A stretch of DNA of 64,000 nucleotides from Pseudevernia furfuracea (taxonomy: Eukaryota; Ascomycota; Lecanoromycetes; Lecanorales; Parmeliaceae), in assembly GCA_022315425.1 (NCBI GenBank), contig JAIUPT010000041.1, forward strand, positions 682,001 to 746,000, in the 5' to 3' direction. The stretch's first letter is position 1; every line of letters begins with the position of its first letter. The translations under genes and the position numbers were made by a program. The notes under the pieces are model-generated. The model did no database searches. It was not told the origin of the DNA and was given only the letters and a program-made list of their open reading frames with translations. This document shows, piece by piece, positions 53,545 through 64,000 of this stretch.

Positions 53545-53712
53545 ATAAAAGAATAGTATAGGGCTGAGCTAAAAAATCTTAATTTATATATATAGTTAAT
53601 AATCAATTCGATAGATCTACGCTTTTTAGTTAGACTCGCTTTGTTAGCCCGTTAGATCACTCGAACGCCCTCATCAAAAATTTGTACGTACAAGTCTTAT
53701 ATTCTAAACAAG
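53545..53712 (-). repeat. Long repeat arm, reverse copy 1
   Basis: Reverse complement of the arm at 50632-50768, extended outward to GATGAGGGCG and ACTTGTACGTACAAATTT. Together with copy 1 it brackets a 3.1-kb segment that contains the 193-bp-LTR element. Confidence 0.75.
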
Positions 53713-54054
53713 TATAGACTCACGAATTGAATTCGTGAAACGTGTTCTTGAATTCCGAGAGTTAGTTTCGAAGCGACGCATTCGGGATCAAGCGATTGAT
53801 TGATGTTAAGACTCGTTAAGACTCTAAGTAATCGATCGGGCAGCGATATTGAAATCCTACTTTACTTCATCAATAATAGACCGAATTCGATAATTCTTGC
53901 AGCGTTGAAATGCGCAAGCTCAACTCTATAATTGACGAAAATTTTAAGAAATCATATACAGAGAAAATAGAGTATATGAGATTATAAGAAGATGTTATTC
54001 GATTTTTTGATGAGGGCGCTCGAGAGATCTAGCTAACAACACAGCGAGTCTAAT

Positions 54055-54964
54055 AAAAAAGCTGGCCCCGAGGGTGTCTGCGCTTGACAGCCCCAGACAC
54101 CCTATTTAAGTACTAATCCTAACAATTATCTCCCCCTTTATAGGGCTCGTCCTCGAGCCCCAAAGGCAAAAATCGCAATGTTTCTTAGGGGATCTTTGGC
54201 CCGCATCAACGATTTCTAAGGGTTTCTTACCCGAAGTTCCAAGGTTCACTTCCCTGAAACTCTTACTTGCCTAGATTCTTTAGGGACTTCGTGCCCGATA
54301 CTTTCGGGTCTTTTTGAGACGTCTCGCTCGAATTCTTGCTCAGATTCTTTAGGGACTTCTCGCGGGAATGAGGTTTCTTCACTTATTCCAGGCCTGTGGC
54401 CCCGCCATAGCGTATTAAAGCTGGCCTCATTTTTGGGGACTTCTGCACGAATTCTTCGAGACTTTTCAGGGCTTCTTGCCCGGCCTGAATGCTTTAGATT
54501 CATGCCATTTCGGCATTTCAAGGGGATCACCCAGGGTCTCGTGCCCGTGCCCGATGCTTTCGGGGCTTCTTGCCCGTGGCGGGTCTTTTTGTACAGGGCA
54601 TTTTGCCCGAAAGATTTATTTGAATAGGGCGTCCTATTCGAAATTATTCATTTTTGTCTCGATAATGAAATTCTTCGAACCGTTTTTGACTTCGAAGCCC
54701 TCTGGAATTTCAATTTTTTCCCTCTGAAAAAGTTTATTTCTGACCTTCTAGGGTTTCGAACTCTCGGCCCTCATAGACTAAGCGTTTCACTCTCGGCTAG
54801 TCATTTAGGCTAGGCTCCCTCAATTGCGCCCCGAGGTGATCGACTAGATCGACCCGAAAATCAAAGCGCAGACACTATTGTTAGCAACTCAGCTAAAAAA
54901 GCTGGCCCCGAGGGTGTCTGCGCTTGACAGTCTCAGACACCCTATTTAGGTACTAATCCTAACA
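54055..54964. mobile_element. Small element with 70-bp terminal direct repeats
   Basis: Direct repeats at 54055-54124 and 54895-54964 read GCTGGCCCCGAGGGTGTCTG and end ATCCTAACA, with about three differences. Each copy contains a 9-bp perfect inverted repeat, GGGTGTCTG...CAGACACCC. The interior (about 770 bp) is a chain of TTCTTTAGGGACTT and TTGCCCG-type motifs without a reading frame. The element splits a copy of the long repeat arm, whose flanking 35 bp is present on both sides. Confidence 0.7.
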
Positions 54965-55097
54965 GGTCTAGCGGGCGACAAAGCGAGTCTAATTAAAAAG
55001 CGTAATCTACTCGAGGTTTACATTAACTATAGCTCGCTGCATATATAAAAGTAAGATTTTTTAACTTAGCTCTATCTTATTCTTTTATATATACTAA
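54965..55097 (+). repeat. Long repeat arm, forward copy 2
   Basis: GGTCTAGCGGGCGACAAAGC to ATATATACTAATTA. Forms an inverted pair with 63715-63890. Confidence 0.75.
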
Positions 55098-55099
55098 TT

Positions 55100-57620
55100 A
55101 ATTCGATATTACGTCTAGATTCTAATAAGCTCTCTCTATTTACGTCTTTTATTATTTCTATTTTTAAGTTTATTAAGATAAAGAAAAAGAAGAATAAAAT
55201 AAAAAAACGTGAAAAACGATATTAATAACTAGAATTAAGAAGATAAGAATAAGAAGATAATAAAGTAATCTAACTTCGCGTCGATATCTTTAATACGTCT
55301 AATCTTCGAATTAAATATAATAAATATACTTTATATTATTTTATATAATTATCTTTTAAATCTCTAATATATTTTTTAATTCTTTTTAATCTTTTAATAT
55401 TCTTATTTATTACGATATCTTCGAATAATTTTAAAATTGTTACTCTTTCGAGATATTATCTTTTATACGTTTATCGTACTCTTCGTCTTCGCTTTTTTAA
55501 CTTTTTAAAAGTATCTTATTATTACGAGCGTATCTCGTATCTCTTAGTAATATCTATTTATATTAATATTTCTTTATTAATATACTATCTCTTTTAGACT
55601 TAACGTATTTTAATAAACTTACTTAATTCTATGTATATAATCTTTTCTCTTAATATATAATTATTTTATATTTAATTATCTTATTTAATATATTTATATA
55701 ACTTAACTCTACATTAGACTAACAACGAGATTCAGATATTATAACTAGATTACTCTCACTTTGTTTATAATAATAATCGAATTTATAGCAGTTAATTAAT
55801 AGAAGCTTTGTTAAGAACTTAGTATTAATAAGATATTATATTTCTAAATTAGTTTATTATATAAATAAAACGTTTTTAAGACGAAAAACGATCTCGTAAA
55901 TAATTAAAGAATAAAGAATAATTAAAATATTTATAAGATTAACGAATTAAAAAGAAATTATTAAAATTAATTATTATAAAATTTTTATTAATTATATATT
56001 CAAATCGAGTTCTAAACGTCTTTATTTAAGAATAAAACGTTTTAATATAAGAAGTTTAAACGACGCTTAATTCGATTAATAAACGTCTTTATAATATTCT
56101 TCGTAAGAAAATCTTCTCTAAGATTAATACTTCTTCTCTACTCGTAAATTCTATCTCGTCTAAGCTTTATATTTAAATTTATTAACAAATTACTCTCTTA
56201 GAATAATATCTTTATAAAGAATATATTTTAAAGTATTTATATTCTTTGTTAGATATTAAACGATTAATAAATAAAGAGTATTACTACGTATATATCGTCT
56301 TTTATTATATATATACTCTCTTTTACTATATATACACTCTTCTTTATTTTAAAAAAGATTCATCGAACTAGACTATCTTATTAACTCTCTAGAAAACAAG
56401 CTCTTATAATAAGTCGCTCGTAGAGTTATTTTAATAAGAAAGTAGCTGAATATAAAAACTAAAAGATAAAGTAGAGATAATCGTTCTTTTAAAAAAACTT
56501 TTAAAAAATTATTTAAATATAACTTAAAATAGCTAAAGTCTCTTTTATATAAAAAGTACTTATAGAGAAAATTTACGTGCTGCGCAGCGTAAATACTTAA
56601 AGAGACTTTAATAAGAATCGAATAAAATCTCGATTTCTAAATTTAAATAAGAATTTTTTAATATAAAATATTAATATAAGACTTTATAACTATATTCTTT
56701 ATATATAGCGATTTAAACGATTAAACTATGTTAGAAATACGTTATTAATCGACTAACTAATAGATCTTAGCGCGCGAGACTTAGTTAAAAGAATATAATA
56801 AGATTTTGCTCGATACTCGCAACTTAGTTTATATTATTAAAGTATTTAAAGAAGAAGAAAAATAAGAACGAAGAGAATAAGAAAAACGAGAAGAAAAATA
56901 AGATAAACGATCGATAATAAAGAATTAATAATTAATTAAGAGTTGCTAACGATAAGATAAAAGAAGAACATTTAAACTTAAAAGACTTAAAAGATTTAAA
57001 AATACTATATTCGAAAATTAGTCGAATTAGATGCGAATTCTTAGCGTTAAGTCTATTTATCTATAAAGGTTTAGCTATTAGAATATCGTCTTATCACTCT
57101 GCTATTAGACTAATCTTAAGTCTTTACGTCTATTTGATAATTCTCGTAGACCTTAGTCGTCGCGATCGCTAAATAAGAGATCGTCGAATAAAAGATTTTT
57201 TATATAATAAATTCATAACGATAGAAAGATACTTTATTTTTAATTAATTTAATAAAAATGCAATTGCGTCAAATTGCGACGTATTGTAACGTCTTACGAA
57301 GAGAGAGAATTTACTAAGATTCTTAAAGTTTTTATAAGACTTCGTGTCAAGTCTCTAATTTGCGAGTAAATTTATTAGATCGAATTAGTATTAAAAGATA
57401 TACTTATATTACTAGTCTATATCTATCTGATTAAGAGAGAGTATATATATATAATAAAAGACGATATACACGTAATAATATTCTTTATTATAACGTTATT
57501 AAAATAAATATTATAAAGTTTAGAAATTTAACTTTTATAATAAAGAACTTATATTTCTTTAAATTTATATACAAATTAAAACGTCTTAATCTCTTAAATA
57601 CTTATATAATATAATTTAAA
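55100..57620 (-). other. Very AT-rich sequence, probable RIP-degraded remainder of a Ty3/gypsy element
   Basis: Lies 3' (minus strand) of the fossil reverse transcriptase, where RNase H and integrase are expected. No readable domain survives; stops are too dense. Confidence 0.4.
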
Positions 57621-57624
57621 TATT

Positions 57625-58271
57625 TCTTTTACGAACTCGAATAAATTAAAATATCGTTAAGATAAATAATATAAAAACTGTTAATTAAACTCGTTAACGA
57701 CTTATTAATATAAGTTTAAAAGGTTATAGAAACGTTAATTAAGTTAAATAATATTATTAAATACTTAAAGTATTCGTATCGCGTACGAAACGTAGTCTTT
57801 TACTTATCGCTCTTACGAATTCGAATATAATAATATATATTTTTAAGATTTAATTTTATAAATTTCTTAATCTTATTTAAGCGATTTAGAGTCTTATTAA
57901 TTAAAGATAAAGAATAATAATTCTTTATTATAACTTTATTTAATTCTCGATAGTCGATATATAGTCGTAAGTCGTTATCTTTCTTTAATACGAAAAGAAT
58001 ACTAAATAAGAAACTCTATTAAGCTCGTTAAATATTAAATTCAACTCTTCGCTAAGATATCGTTTAGATATATTCTTAGTATCGCTAATTCGATGTTAAA
58101 TAAATTATATAATAAATCGAATAAAGATTTCGCTATAATCTTAATAATATAATTACGATCTTTATACGACGAAAGTCGATCGACTTCTTTGATTAAAAAT
58201 ATATCTTTATATAATTTCTTTAATAATTTTAGTTTAATTAATCCGCATTTATGCTCAAAATCTATCATCAA
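57625..58271 (-). pseudogene. RIP-inactivated Ty3/gypsy reverse transcriptase
   Basis: On the minus strand the sequence can be aligned to a gypsy RT with stops. An entry segment reads IELAILRIYLNDILAKS, followed by SILFVLKKDNDLRLYIDYR, NKVIIKNYYSL, KLNLKNIYYYIRIRKSDKWK, TTFRTRYEYFKYL and YLNDILIYS. The last is the YxDD box with its aspartate changed to Asn, a single C-to-T type change. The frame carries scattered stops, so it is dead. Direction implies gag lies toward 61.3-63.7 kb and integrase toward 55 kb. Confidence 0.75.
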
Positions 58272-58698
58272 AGACTACTTCTTATTATTATTTAATAATC
58301 ACTTATTCAAATAACTTCAAATTTGAACTGATAGCTATTTAGAAAGTAGTGTACACTTGTCAGTTATGAAATTTATTATCGCCTTGCTGATTCTTCACGC
58401 GCTTTATTCTTTCACATATTTTCTCATATTACTTCTTTACCCTATTCATATTCAGCTTTACTCACTCATCGTCTCATATCTCAATAATACCCTTCTTGAT
58501 TATAGAGCTATATGGTCGCTTCGAGATCTTTCGCTTTAAATAATATCAGCACGACTCGATCTAATTCAAATCGAGAGAATTTGATAATCAGGGAAGCACT
58601 ATTAAGTGCGAGATTTTAAGAAGTTTCTTTTGTTGCCACGCATTGTAACTTAATGCATCGTCTTAAATCAGAAAATATTCGTCATATTTGACTATCAC

Positions 58699-58866
58699 TA
58701 TCAGGGTCTAGACGTGATATCGAACTAATATGAGATATGTCATAAAATAAATAGAATATCAACTATGAAGGTGTCTATATACAGTGGAATGCTGAAGATA
58801 TCATGGTGCGCCAAGGCCACTAGCCGAGTAGGGCTGAGCTAGTAGGGCTGGTCTGAAACCATGACA
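58699..58866 (+). repeat. LTR, left copy (168 bp)
   Basis: First base pair changed to TA by a transition, otherwise the partner of 60088-60255. Confidence 0.85.
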
Positions 58867-59189
58867 CTACCCCCTCCTCAAAACATCGCCATGTCCTCAT
58901 GGCTAGCCTCCCGTCGGTGACGTTTCGTCGCGAGCATAACGTCATACGATCGCAGGGGTTCTCAAATGAAGAGAATCGGTGAAGAAATGAAGAAATAATA
59001 GCTCGAAACGTGTTTTGTCATGGTGGAAAATCGAGTCTTGACGCATTTTCTGAAAGGCCCAAATCTTCCAAAAACGCAATGTTCGAATCGCATACTGATT
59101 TCGAATGGACTAGCGCAATGCGGCTTAGCGCCACGTGACTCCGCGTGTCGACATGCTCAATAAAGAGGTCGAGTCCTTCTCACCTTCTA

Positions 59190-59870
59190 TGACTAGGCTA
59201 AACTAAAGAACTTCCCTTCAAAGACTTTCTCTTTCCAAATGTCATTGTCGTAGACTCACGTCTCATACCATTATCGCAGGCTTACGTTCGTCGATGTTGT
59301 TTTCGTGCCTCCTTGGCCAACATCGATATCTTTCTAATATCGTTGTTCTAGACACATGTCATTATCGCAGACTCACGTCCGTCGATGTTGTTTTCGTGCC
59401 TCATTGACCAACATCGATATCTTTCTAATGTCGTTATTCTAGACATATGTCATTATCACAGACTCACGTCCGTCGATGTTATTTTCGTGTCTCATTAACC
59501 AACATCGATATTCTTCTGATGTCGTTCTAGACACATATCATTGTCGCAGACTCACGTTCCGTCGATGTTGTTTTCGTGCCTCGTTGACCAACATCGATAT
59601 TCTTCTGTGATATTGTTCAACGTCCTCGCAGGGTCAATATCGATATCTTTCTGATGTCTTTGTACTAGACACATGTCATTGTCGCAGGCTCACGTCCGTC
59701 GATGTTGTTTCCGTGCCTCGTTGGCCAACATCGATATTCTTCTGGGATATTGTTCAACGTCCCCGCAGGGCCAATATCGGTATCTTTCTGGTGTCTTTGT
59801 TCTAGACACATGTCATTGTCGCAGGCTCACGTCGTTGTCAGGTAGGGTGTTGTTGCAGTGCTCCGCAGAG
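59190..59870. repeat. Tandem array of about 90-bp units
   Basis: CGTCGATGTTGTTTTCGTGCC recurs near 59288, 59381, 59472, 59561 and 59698, with CAACATCGATAT and CATTATCGCAG(A/G)CTCACG in each unit. The period is about 90 bp, then drifts. Confidence 0.8.
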
Positions 59871-60087
59871 TCAACATCGGAAGAGGTAGGCAGGGCAGAC
59901 ACGAGATAGTCAAAATATCTCTGCAGGCAGACAGATAGGGCAGGCGAGACATAGTCTAATAATCTTAGGCAAACAAGTGATATTTCTTCGAGATACCTTC
60001 GCTATAATGTTAAGCAGACAGGTAGATAAGCAGATAAGCAACAGTTAATAATAGCATGCTCAGACTAGAATTAAATACTTGATATTA

Positions 60088-60255
60088 TGTCAGGGTCTAG
60101 ACGTGATATCGAACTAATATGAGATATGTCATAAAATGAATAGAATATCAAGTATAAAGGTGTCTATGTACAGTGAAATGCTGAAGGTATCATGATGCGT
60201 CAAGGCCACTAGCCGGGTAGGGCTGAGCTAGTAGGGCTGGTCTGAAACCATGACA
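60088..60255 (+). repeat. LTR, right copy (168 bp)
   Basis: TGTCAGGGTC...ATGACA; followed directly by the target duplication ATCAC. Confidence 0.85.
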
Positions 60256-61260
60256 ATCACATCGTGAATAAATGAGATCAATCGAGACAATAACATATAT
60301 GTTTGATATCGATATCAATCGATCTCTCCTTTGACATTTTTGTTTCTCTCAAGCAATATTTCTTCAGACTTCGAAATGCGTTTGAGACGTCTACTTTTGA
60401 GTTTCTTGACTTGCTTCGCTAGAAAATGCTTCTTGATAATCTATTGTTGAGTCAGATAGTCCGCATTTCGATCGTTGAGATTCTTCTGAGCTTCGTGTCG
60501 TTTTAAGACAGTCTCTTTATTGAACATGAAGCTGAAATCACGTAATTCGAAGGTGTAACAGTCTCAAAACATTATTTTCGTGTAGTCACGATATCGTATA
60601 TCAATGCAATGCTTATGATATGCCTCGCTTGATAGTCGTGTAACCCAAATTTGCCCCCGAGATTTCTCAACGCGAATCGATGTCTCGTCACTGTGAACTA
60701 TCATGTGTTTCTTCTCTCGAAGCTTTTTCAGCCACTCAATTGCGAATTTCAGACGTTGTAGCTTCTGTTCCGATGTCAAGAAAGACTTGTATCTCGAAGA
60801 ATATCGCTCATATCCAGCCCTTTTGAATGCTGCGTTGACGATCGATGTCGCGATCATATACTCAATTTCTCGAGCAATTGTTATTCAGAGCTTACGACGT
60901 TGAAATTCATTCTTGATAACATGTCTGATCAGCTGTCGTAGAAGCCGATCATTAATTATCAGAGATCTCTCGAACTATGAACGTCGTTGATATGCTTCTA
61001 TAAACAGAGAATCGAGATTCTCTTTTTCCGCCTCAAAAGCGCGTTTTCGAACATTTCGCACTATTTTCTTATTATAATTATTTGCCCTGACTATTTGATA
61101 ATTTGATACATTATCGAGCTCGCTAAGCGCTATTAAAGCTTCTTTTTTGAGACCCTCAAGATCTTTTTTGCCCTTGATACGTTTTATAATAAATAGAATA
61201 TTATAGATGTTTTAATGAAAAAGCGCGTTTTTTCGCGTTTTGAGATGCGAATTAATTAAG

Positions 61261-63714
61261 CGAAAAATCTATTATATTTATATAATTTCTTTAATAATTT
61301 TAGTATAATATTTATATTCTACGATTATAATGTATTCGCTTAAACTTCGTCGATATAATAATTCTTTATTAACGTATTGAAAATATTTATAATTATTAAA
61401 ATATATATTAACTTTTCTTCTCTTAATGCGTTAATAAAATTTTAAGATTAAAATATTTTATACGTATACGCATCGATATTAAAGCGTTAGATTCTCTAAG
61501 TAATATTAATTTTAATATCTTCGTTTATTAATATTAATAGCTTTAATATAAATAATAATTTATTTTTCTTTACGATAATATAAAAGATATACGAATATCG
61601 CTTTATGTAACTTTAGTTATCTTATAATTTATAATATATAAGATAGACAATATAATAAAAGATCGTGTTATTATTTATTTATTTAAAACTCGATAAAGAC
61701 TCGTTAATTAATACGATATTATATTCGAGAGTAAAGCGTTTTAATTATATTAACTTCGACTTCGTTAGTAAATTATATCGAAGTCGATATTAAAGTTATT
61801 TCTCGATTTCTATAATTACTTTCTCTTAAAAAGTTATATTAAGCGTCGAGATAATTTCTTATTTTATTCTCATCGTTAAGAAGTCTTTAACGAGAGTCTT
61901 TTTTTTCTTAATAAAGACGACTCGATAATAGAAATATTAATAGACACACGATTAACGTCGTCTATTTTAAATTATTAATATTTGTCTACGTAATATTTCT
62001 TCTTATAATAGTAATAATATTCGACTATCTTTAAATATTTCTTACTTTTTATCAAGAAACGAGACATGAAAATAAGACTTTTATTGCTATGGGCTAGGAC
62101 TAAGATAAAGGCCAAGACGAAAGACAAGAAATCAAGCTGGGGCAGGGCCAGCTGCTATCTAAATAGAAGCTGACGCACGATCCTTTAATTCACATCTTCA
62201 TTTCTCATATACCCGATATGCGCGAATAATGTAAAGATTAAACGAGACTAGGCGAGATCGGCACGAGACGAGGCTACACTATGACACTTTTTAATGTCTT
62301 ATCTCGAAATTCGTCTTTATTTAAGTAACGCGAAGTATTTATTTTTTTATTCTTACGAGATTACGTCGCTTAATCATTATTACTAAATTTATTTCTATTC
62401 TCGTTTTCTTTATTTCTTCTTTAATTCGTATTTAAATCGATATTATTTATATCTCGTCTATTATATATAAAATATACGTTTACTCTCTTTTTAATATTCT
62501 TTAAACGAATAATTTAAACGATTAAGTCGTCTCGCGTCGAGACTATTTATCTCGTATGAGTAATATTATCTTAAAGTTTTAAAAGAAGTTTAATTATTAA
62601 TATTATAACTCGTTAGATTTCGTTAGACGATATTATAATTTTAATTTACATAATACTATAACTCTCAATTAGACATAGCGCGAGTACTAGTTACTAGCGC
62701 GACTTGATATAATCTACATTAAGACTTTATAATATGTACTTGAACACTTATAACTACTATTTCGTTTATATTCGATATTAAAGCATTTAGTCTCTTTTCG
62801 AGTCTCTAATAAACGATAATAACTATATCTTAAGATTAAAAAGATAAACTTTAAATTAATTTATCGATTAAAAAGGTCTTTATCTCGTATTCGTATATAT
62901 TATATTTATTTTTAATTAATTATTAATTAAATTCTATATCTTATTAAGTAAAAAAGAAACGAAGTAATTTTAATTTTTTATCTCGATCGAGTTCGTTTCT
63001 TATTCGTTATATTATTATTTTTTTTGAAATCTCTCGCTAGAAATTATATATATTAAATAATCTTATTATAATCTTTTAAGAAATATATTAAGATATTTAT
63101 AAACGTAACTTTAACCCTTCTTATTTAGTTATAATACTCTCGTCTCGACTTATTATAATATTTTAATAAATATTTTAATTTAACATTACGTCGTTTTATA
63201 ATAATATATATTAACTCGACTTTTAATAACGTTTTAATTCTACTCGAGCATTAAAAGAGTTACGACGAACGTCTAACGAGTTCGATTCGACGTCGTCTTA
63301 ATCTTATTCATCTCGCGATTCTTCTCGTTAAAGAATCTTAATCTTCTTATTAATATTATTTAGTTATCGTCTTTTTAATAATTTATCTCGACGTTAAATA
63401 GTCTAAGTTAATCGCTCGTCTAAATTTAAATCGATAACATCGTCTTTTAAAATAGATATCGATTATCTTTAATTCTCGAGTTTTATATTAGAGATATAAT
63501 TTAATTCGTTTAGATTTACTATTTATAACTATTTTCTAAATATAATTTACGAATTAAATAATTTCGTTTCGTTTTTAATACGTTACGACTGCGAGCGTAT
63601 AATTATTAATATATTAAGTTCGAATTACTATCTCTCGATAAGAAGAAGAATTAAAATTATTAGACTAATTAATATTTTATATAATATAAGTATATAAGAT
63701 AAATTAGAGTTATT
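61261..63714. other. Very AT-rich remainder, probable gag side of the gypsy fossil
   Basis: Extreme AT content with no open frame on either strand. A GC-richer LTR-like fragment sits at about 62085-62290. Confidence 0.4.
62085..62290 (+). repeat. Fragment related to the 193-bp LTR
   Basis: Shares GGCTAGGACTAAG and AAAGGCCAAGACGAAAGA with the LTR at 51261-51453, then diverges, ending GAGGCTACACTATGACACT. Confidence 0.6.
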
Positions 63715-63890
63715 AATATATATAAAAGAATAAGAAAGAGCTAAGTTAAAAAATCTTATATTTATATATATAGTTAATAATTAATCTCGCTATATTACGC
63801 TTTTTAATTAGACTCGCTTTATTAGCTCGTTAGATCTTTCGAGCGTTCTTACTAAAAATTTATATATATAAGTCTTATATTTTAAATAAC
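63715..63890 (-). repeat. Long repeat arm, reverse copy 2
   Basis: Reverse complement of the arm at 54965-55097 and copies at 50632-50768, running outward to AAGTCTTATATTTTAAATAA. The pair brackets about 8.9 kb containing the gypsy, Tc1-like and LTR elements. Confidence 0.75.
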
Positions 63891-63894
63891 TAGT

Positions 63895-64000
63895 CTTGAT
63901 AAGTGAAATCTTATTCTCTATGACTAGGACTAAGATAAAGACCAAGACGAAAGATGAGGAAATCAGAAAGAATGTGAACATCGTCAGATCCTTAAGGGAT
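63895..64000 (+). repeat. Partial copy of the 193-bp LTR, cut by the window end
   Basis: Collinear with 51284-51389 (CTATGACTAGGACTAAG and CAGATCCTTAAGGGAT), with several transitions. It begins about 23 bases into the LTR; the rest lies outside. Confidence 0.8.

Larger units (their letters stand above)
58699..60255. mobile_element. Short LTR retroelement (168-bp LTRs, non-autonomous) with target duplication
   Basis: LTRs at 58699-58866 and 60088-60255 have equal length, start T(A/G)TCAGGGTCTAGACG, end ACCATGACA and differ by about ten mostly transition changes. The 5-bp target duplication ATCAC flanks both (58694-58698 and 60256-60260). The 1.2-kb interior has no gag or pol; it is dominated by a 90-bp tandem array. 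LTR ends resemble the 193-bp-LTR element (TGTCAGGG...TGACA). Confidence 0.85.
58272..61260 (-). mobile_element. Tc1/mariner-like transposon, interrupted by an LTR element
   Basis: The transposase reads on the minus strand from about 61180: KGKKDLEGLKKEALIALSEL, NDRLLRQLIRHVIKNEFQRR, then IATSIVNAAFKRAGYERYSS, LTSEQKLQRLKFAIEWL and HSDETSIRVE (the first catalytic Asp), SRGQIWVTRLSSEAYHKHC. It breaks at 60256 where the LTR element begins, and resumes below 58698 with SLDLN-stop-IE (the SPDLNPIE motif) and KRKISKRPYSSI. A few stops show moderate decay. It is inserted in the gypsy fossil: a similar 28-bp sequence occurs on both sides (58204-58231 and 61275-61303). Confidence 0.75.
49680..64000. 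other. AT-rich, RIP-affected nested repeat block
   Basis: From about 49680 to the window end the base composition falls sharply and TA-rich, stop-filled sequence dominates. Only the inserted LTR elements and the Tc1-like transposase keep moderate GC. No intact host gene was found in this block. Confidence 0.85.

Noticed and set aside
58357..58539. 60-codon hydrophobic plus-strand ORF
   Set aside because: It lies antisense to the C-terminal part of the Tc1-like transposase, and its hydrophobicity follows from AT-rich codons.
59190..59870. CRISPR array
   Set aside because: The units are contiguous tandem copies without unique spacers, and the context is a eukaryotic retroelement.

Overview
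The window is a filamentous ascomycete (Pezizomycotina) nuclear segment. Evidence is short GT-AG introns of 47-167 bp, eukaryotic housekeeping genes (midasin, CTDK-I gamma, UTP16-type, RMD1-type, pyrroline-5-carboxylate reductase), a fungal highly reducing polyketide synthase, and AT-rich repeat blocks whose decayed ORFs look like repeat-induced point mutation (RIP). I cannot fix the class or species from sequence alone.

Left arm (1-21.2 kb). The N-terminal half of midasin (MDN1/REA1, AAA1-AAA6) runs off the left edge. Next come a six-exon SSU1-type sulfite efflux pump, divergent from a CLC chloride channel/exchanger, then CTK3. From 14.4 to 18.2 kb there are three small secreted cysteine-rich proteins: two paralogues and one with a knottin-like spacing. 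Beyond them lies a UTP16/Bud21-like nucleolar protein.

Middle (22.2-46.7 kb). A SAT4/PTH11-type seven-helix membrane protein is followed by a RIP-degraded pogo/Fot element with perfect 41-bp inverted ends. Then comes an apparently intact eight-exon HR-PKS (KS-AT-DH-cMT-ER-KR-ACP, about 2596 aa) and a secreted protein of unknown function. Housekeeping genes follow (RMD1-like, a coiled-coil INO80-type candidate, P5C reductase), then a five-exon cytochrome P450 divergent from P5C reductase and an unrecognised acidic protein. The PKS has no obvious tight cluster; the membrane protein and the P450 are the only plausible accessories.

Right arm (46.7-64 kb). A broken aminoglycoside-phosphotransferase-like gene and a small cysteine-containing ORF lead into an AT-rich repeat block starting near 49.7 kb. 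This block is a nest of transposons: two short LTR elements with 193-bp and 168-bp LTRs, a smaller element with 70-bp terminal repeats, a fossil Ty3/gypsy reverse transcriptase, a Tc1-like transposase cut by one LTR element (5-bp target duplication), and long inverted repeats that bracket large parts of the block.

All exon models were spliced by hand from reading frame, splice sites and family motifs. No search or transcript evidence was available.
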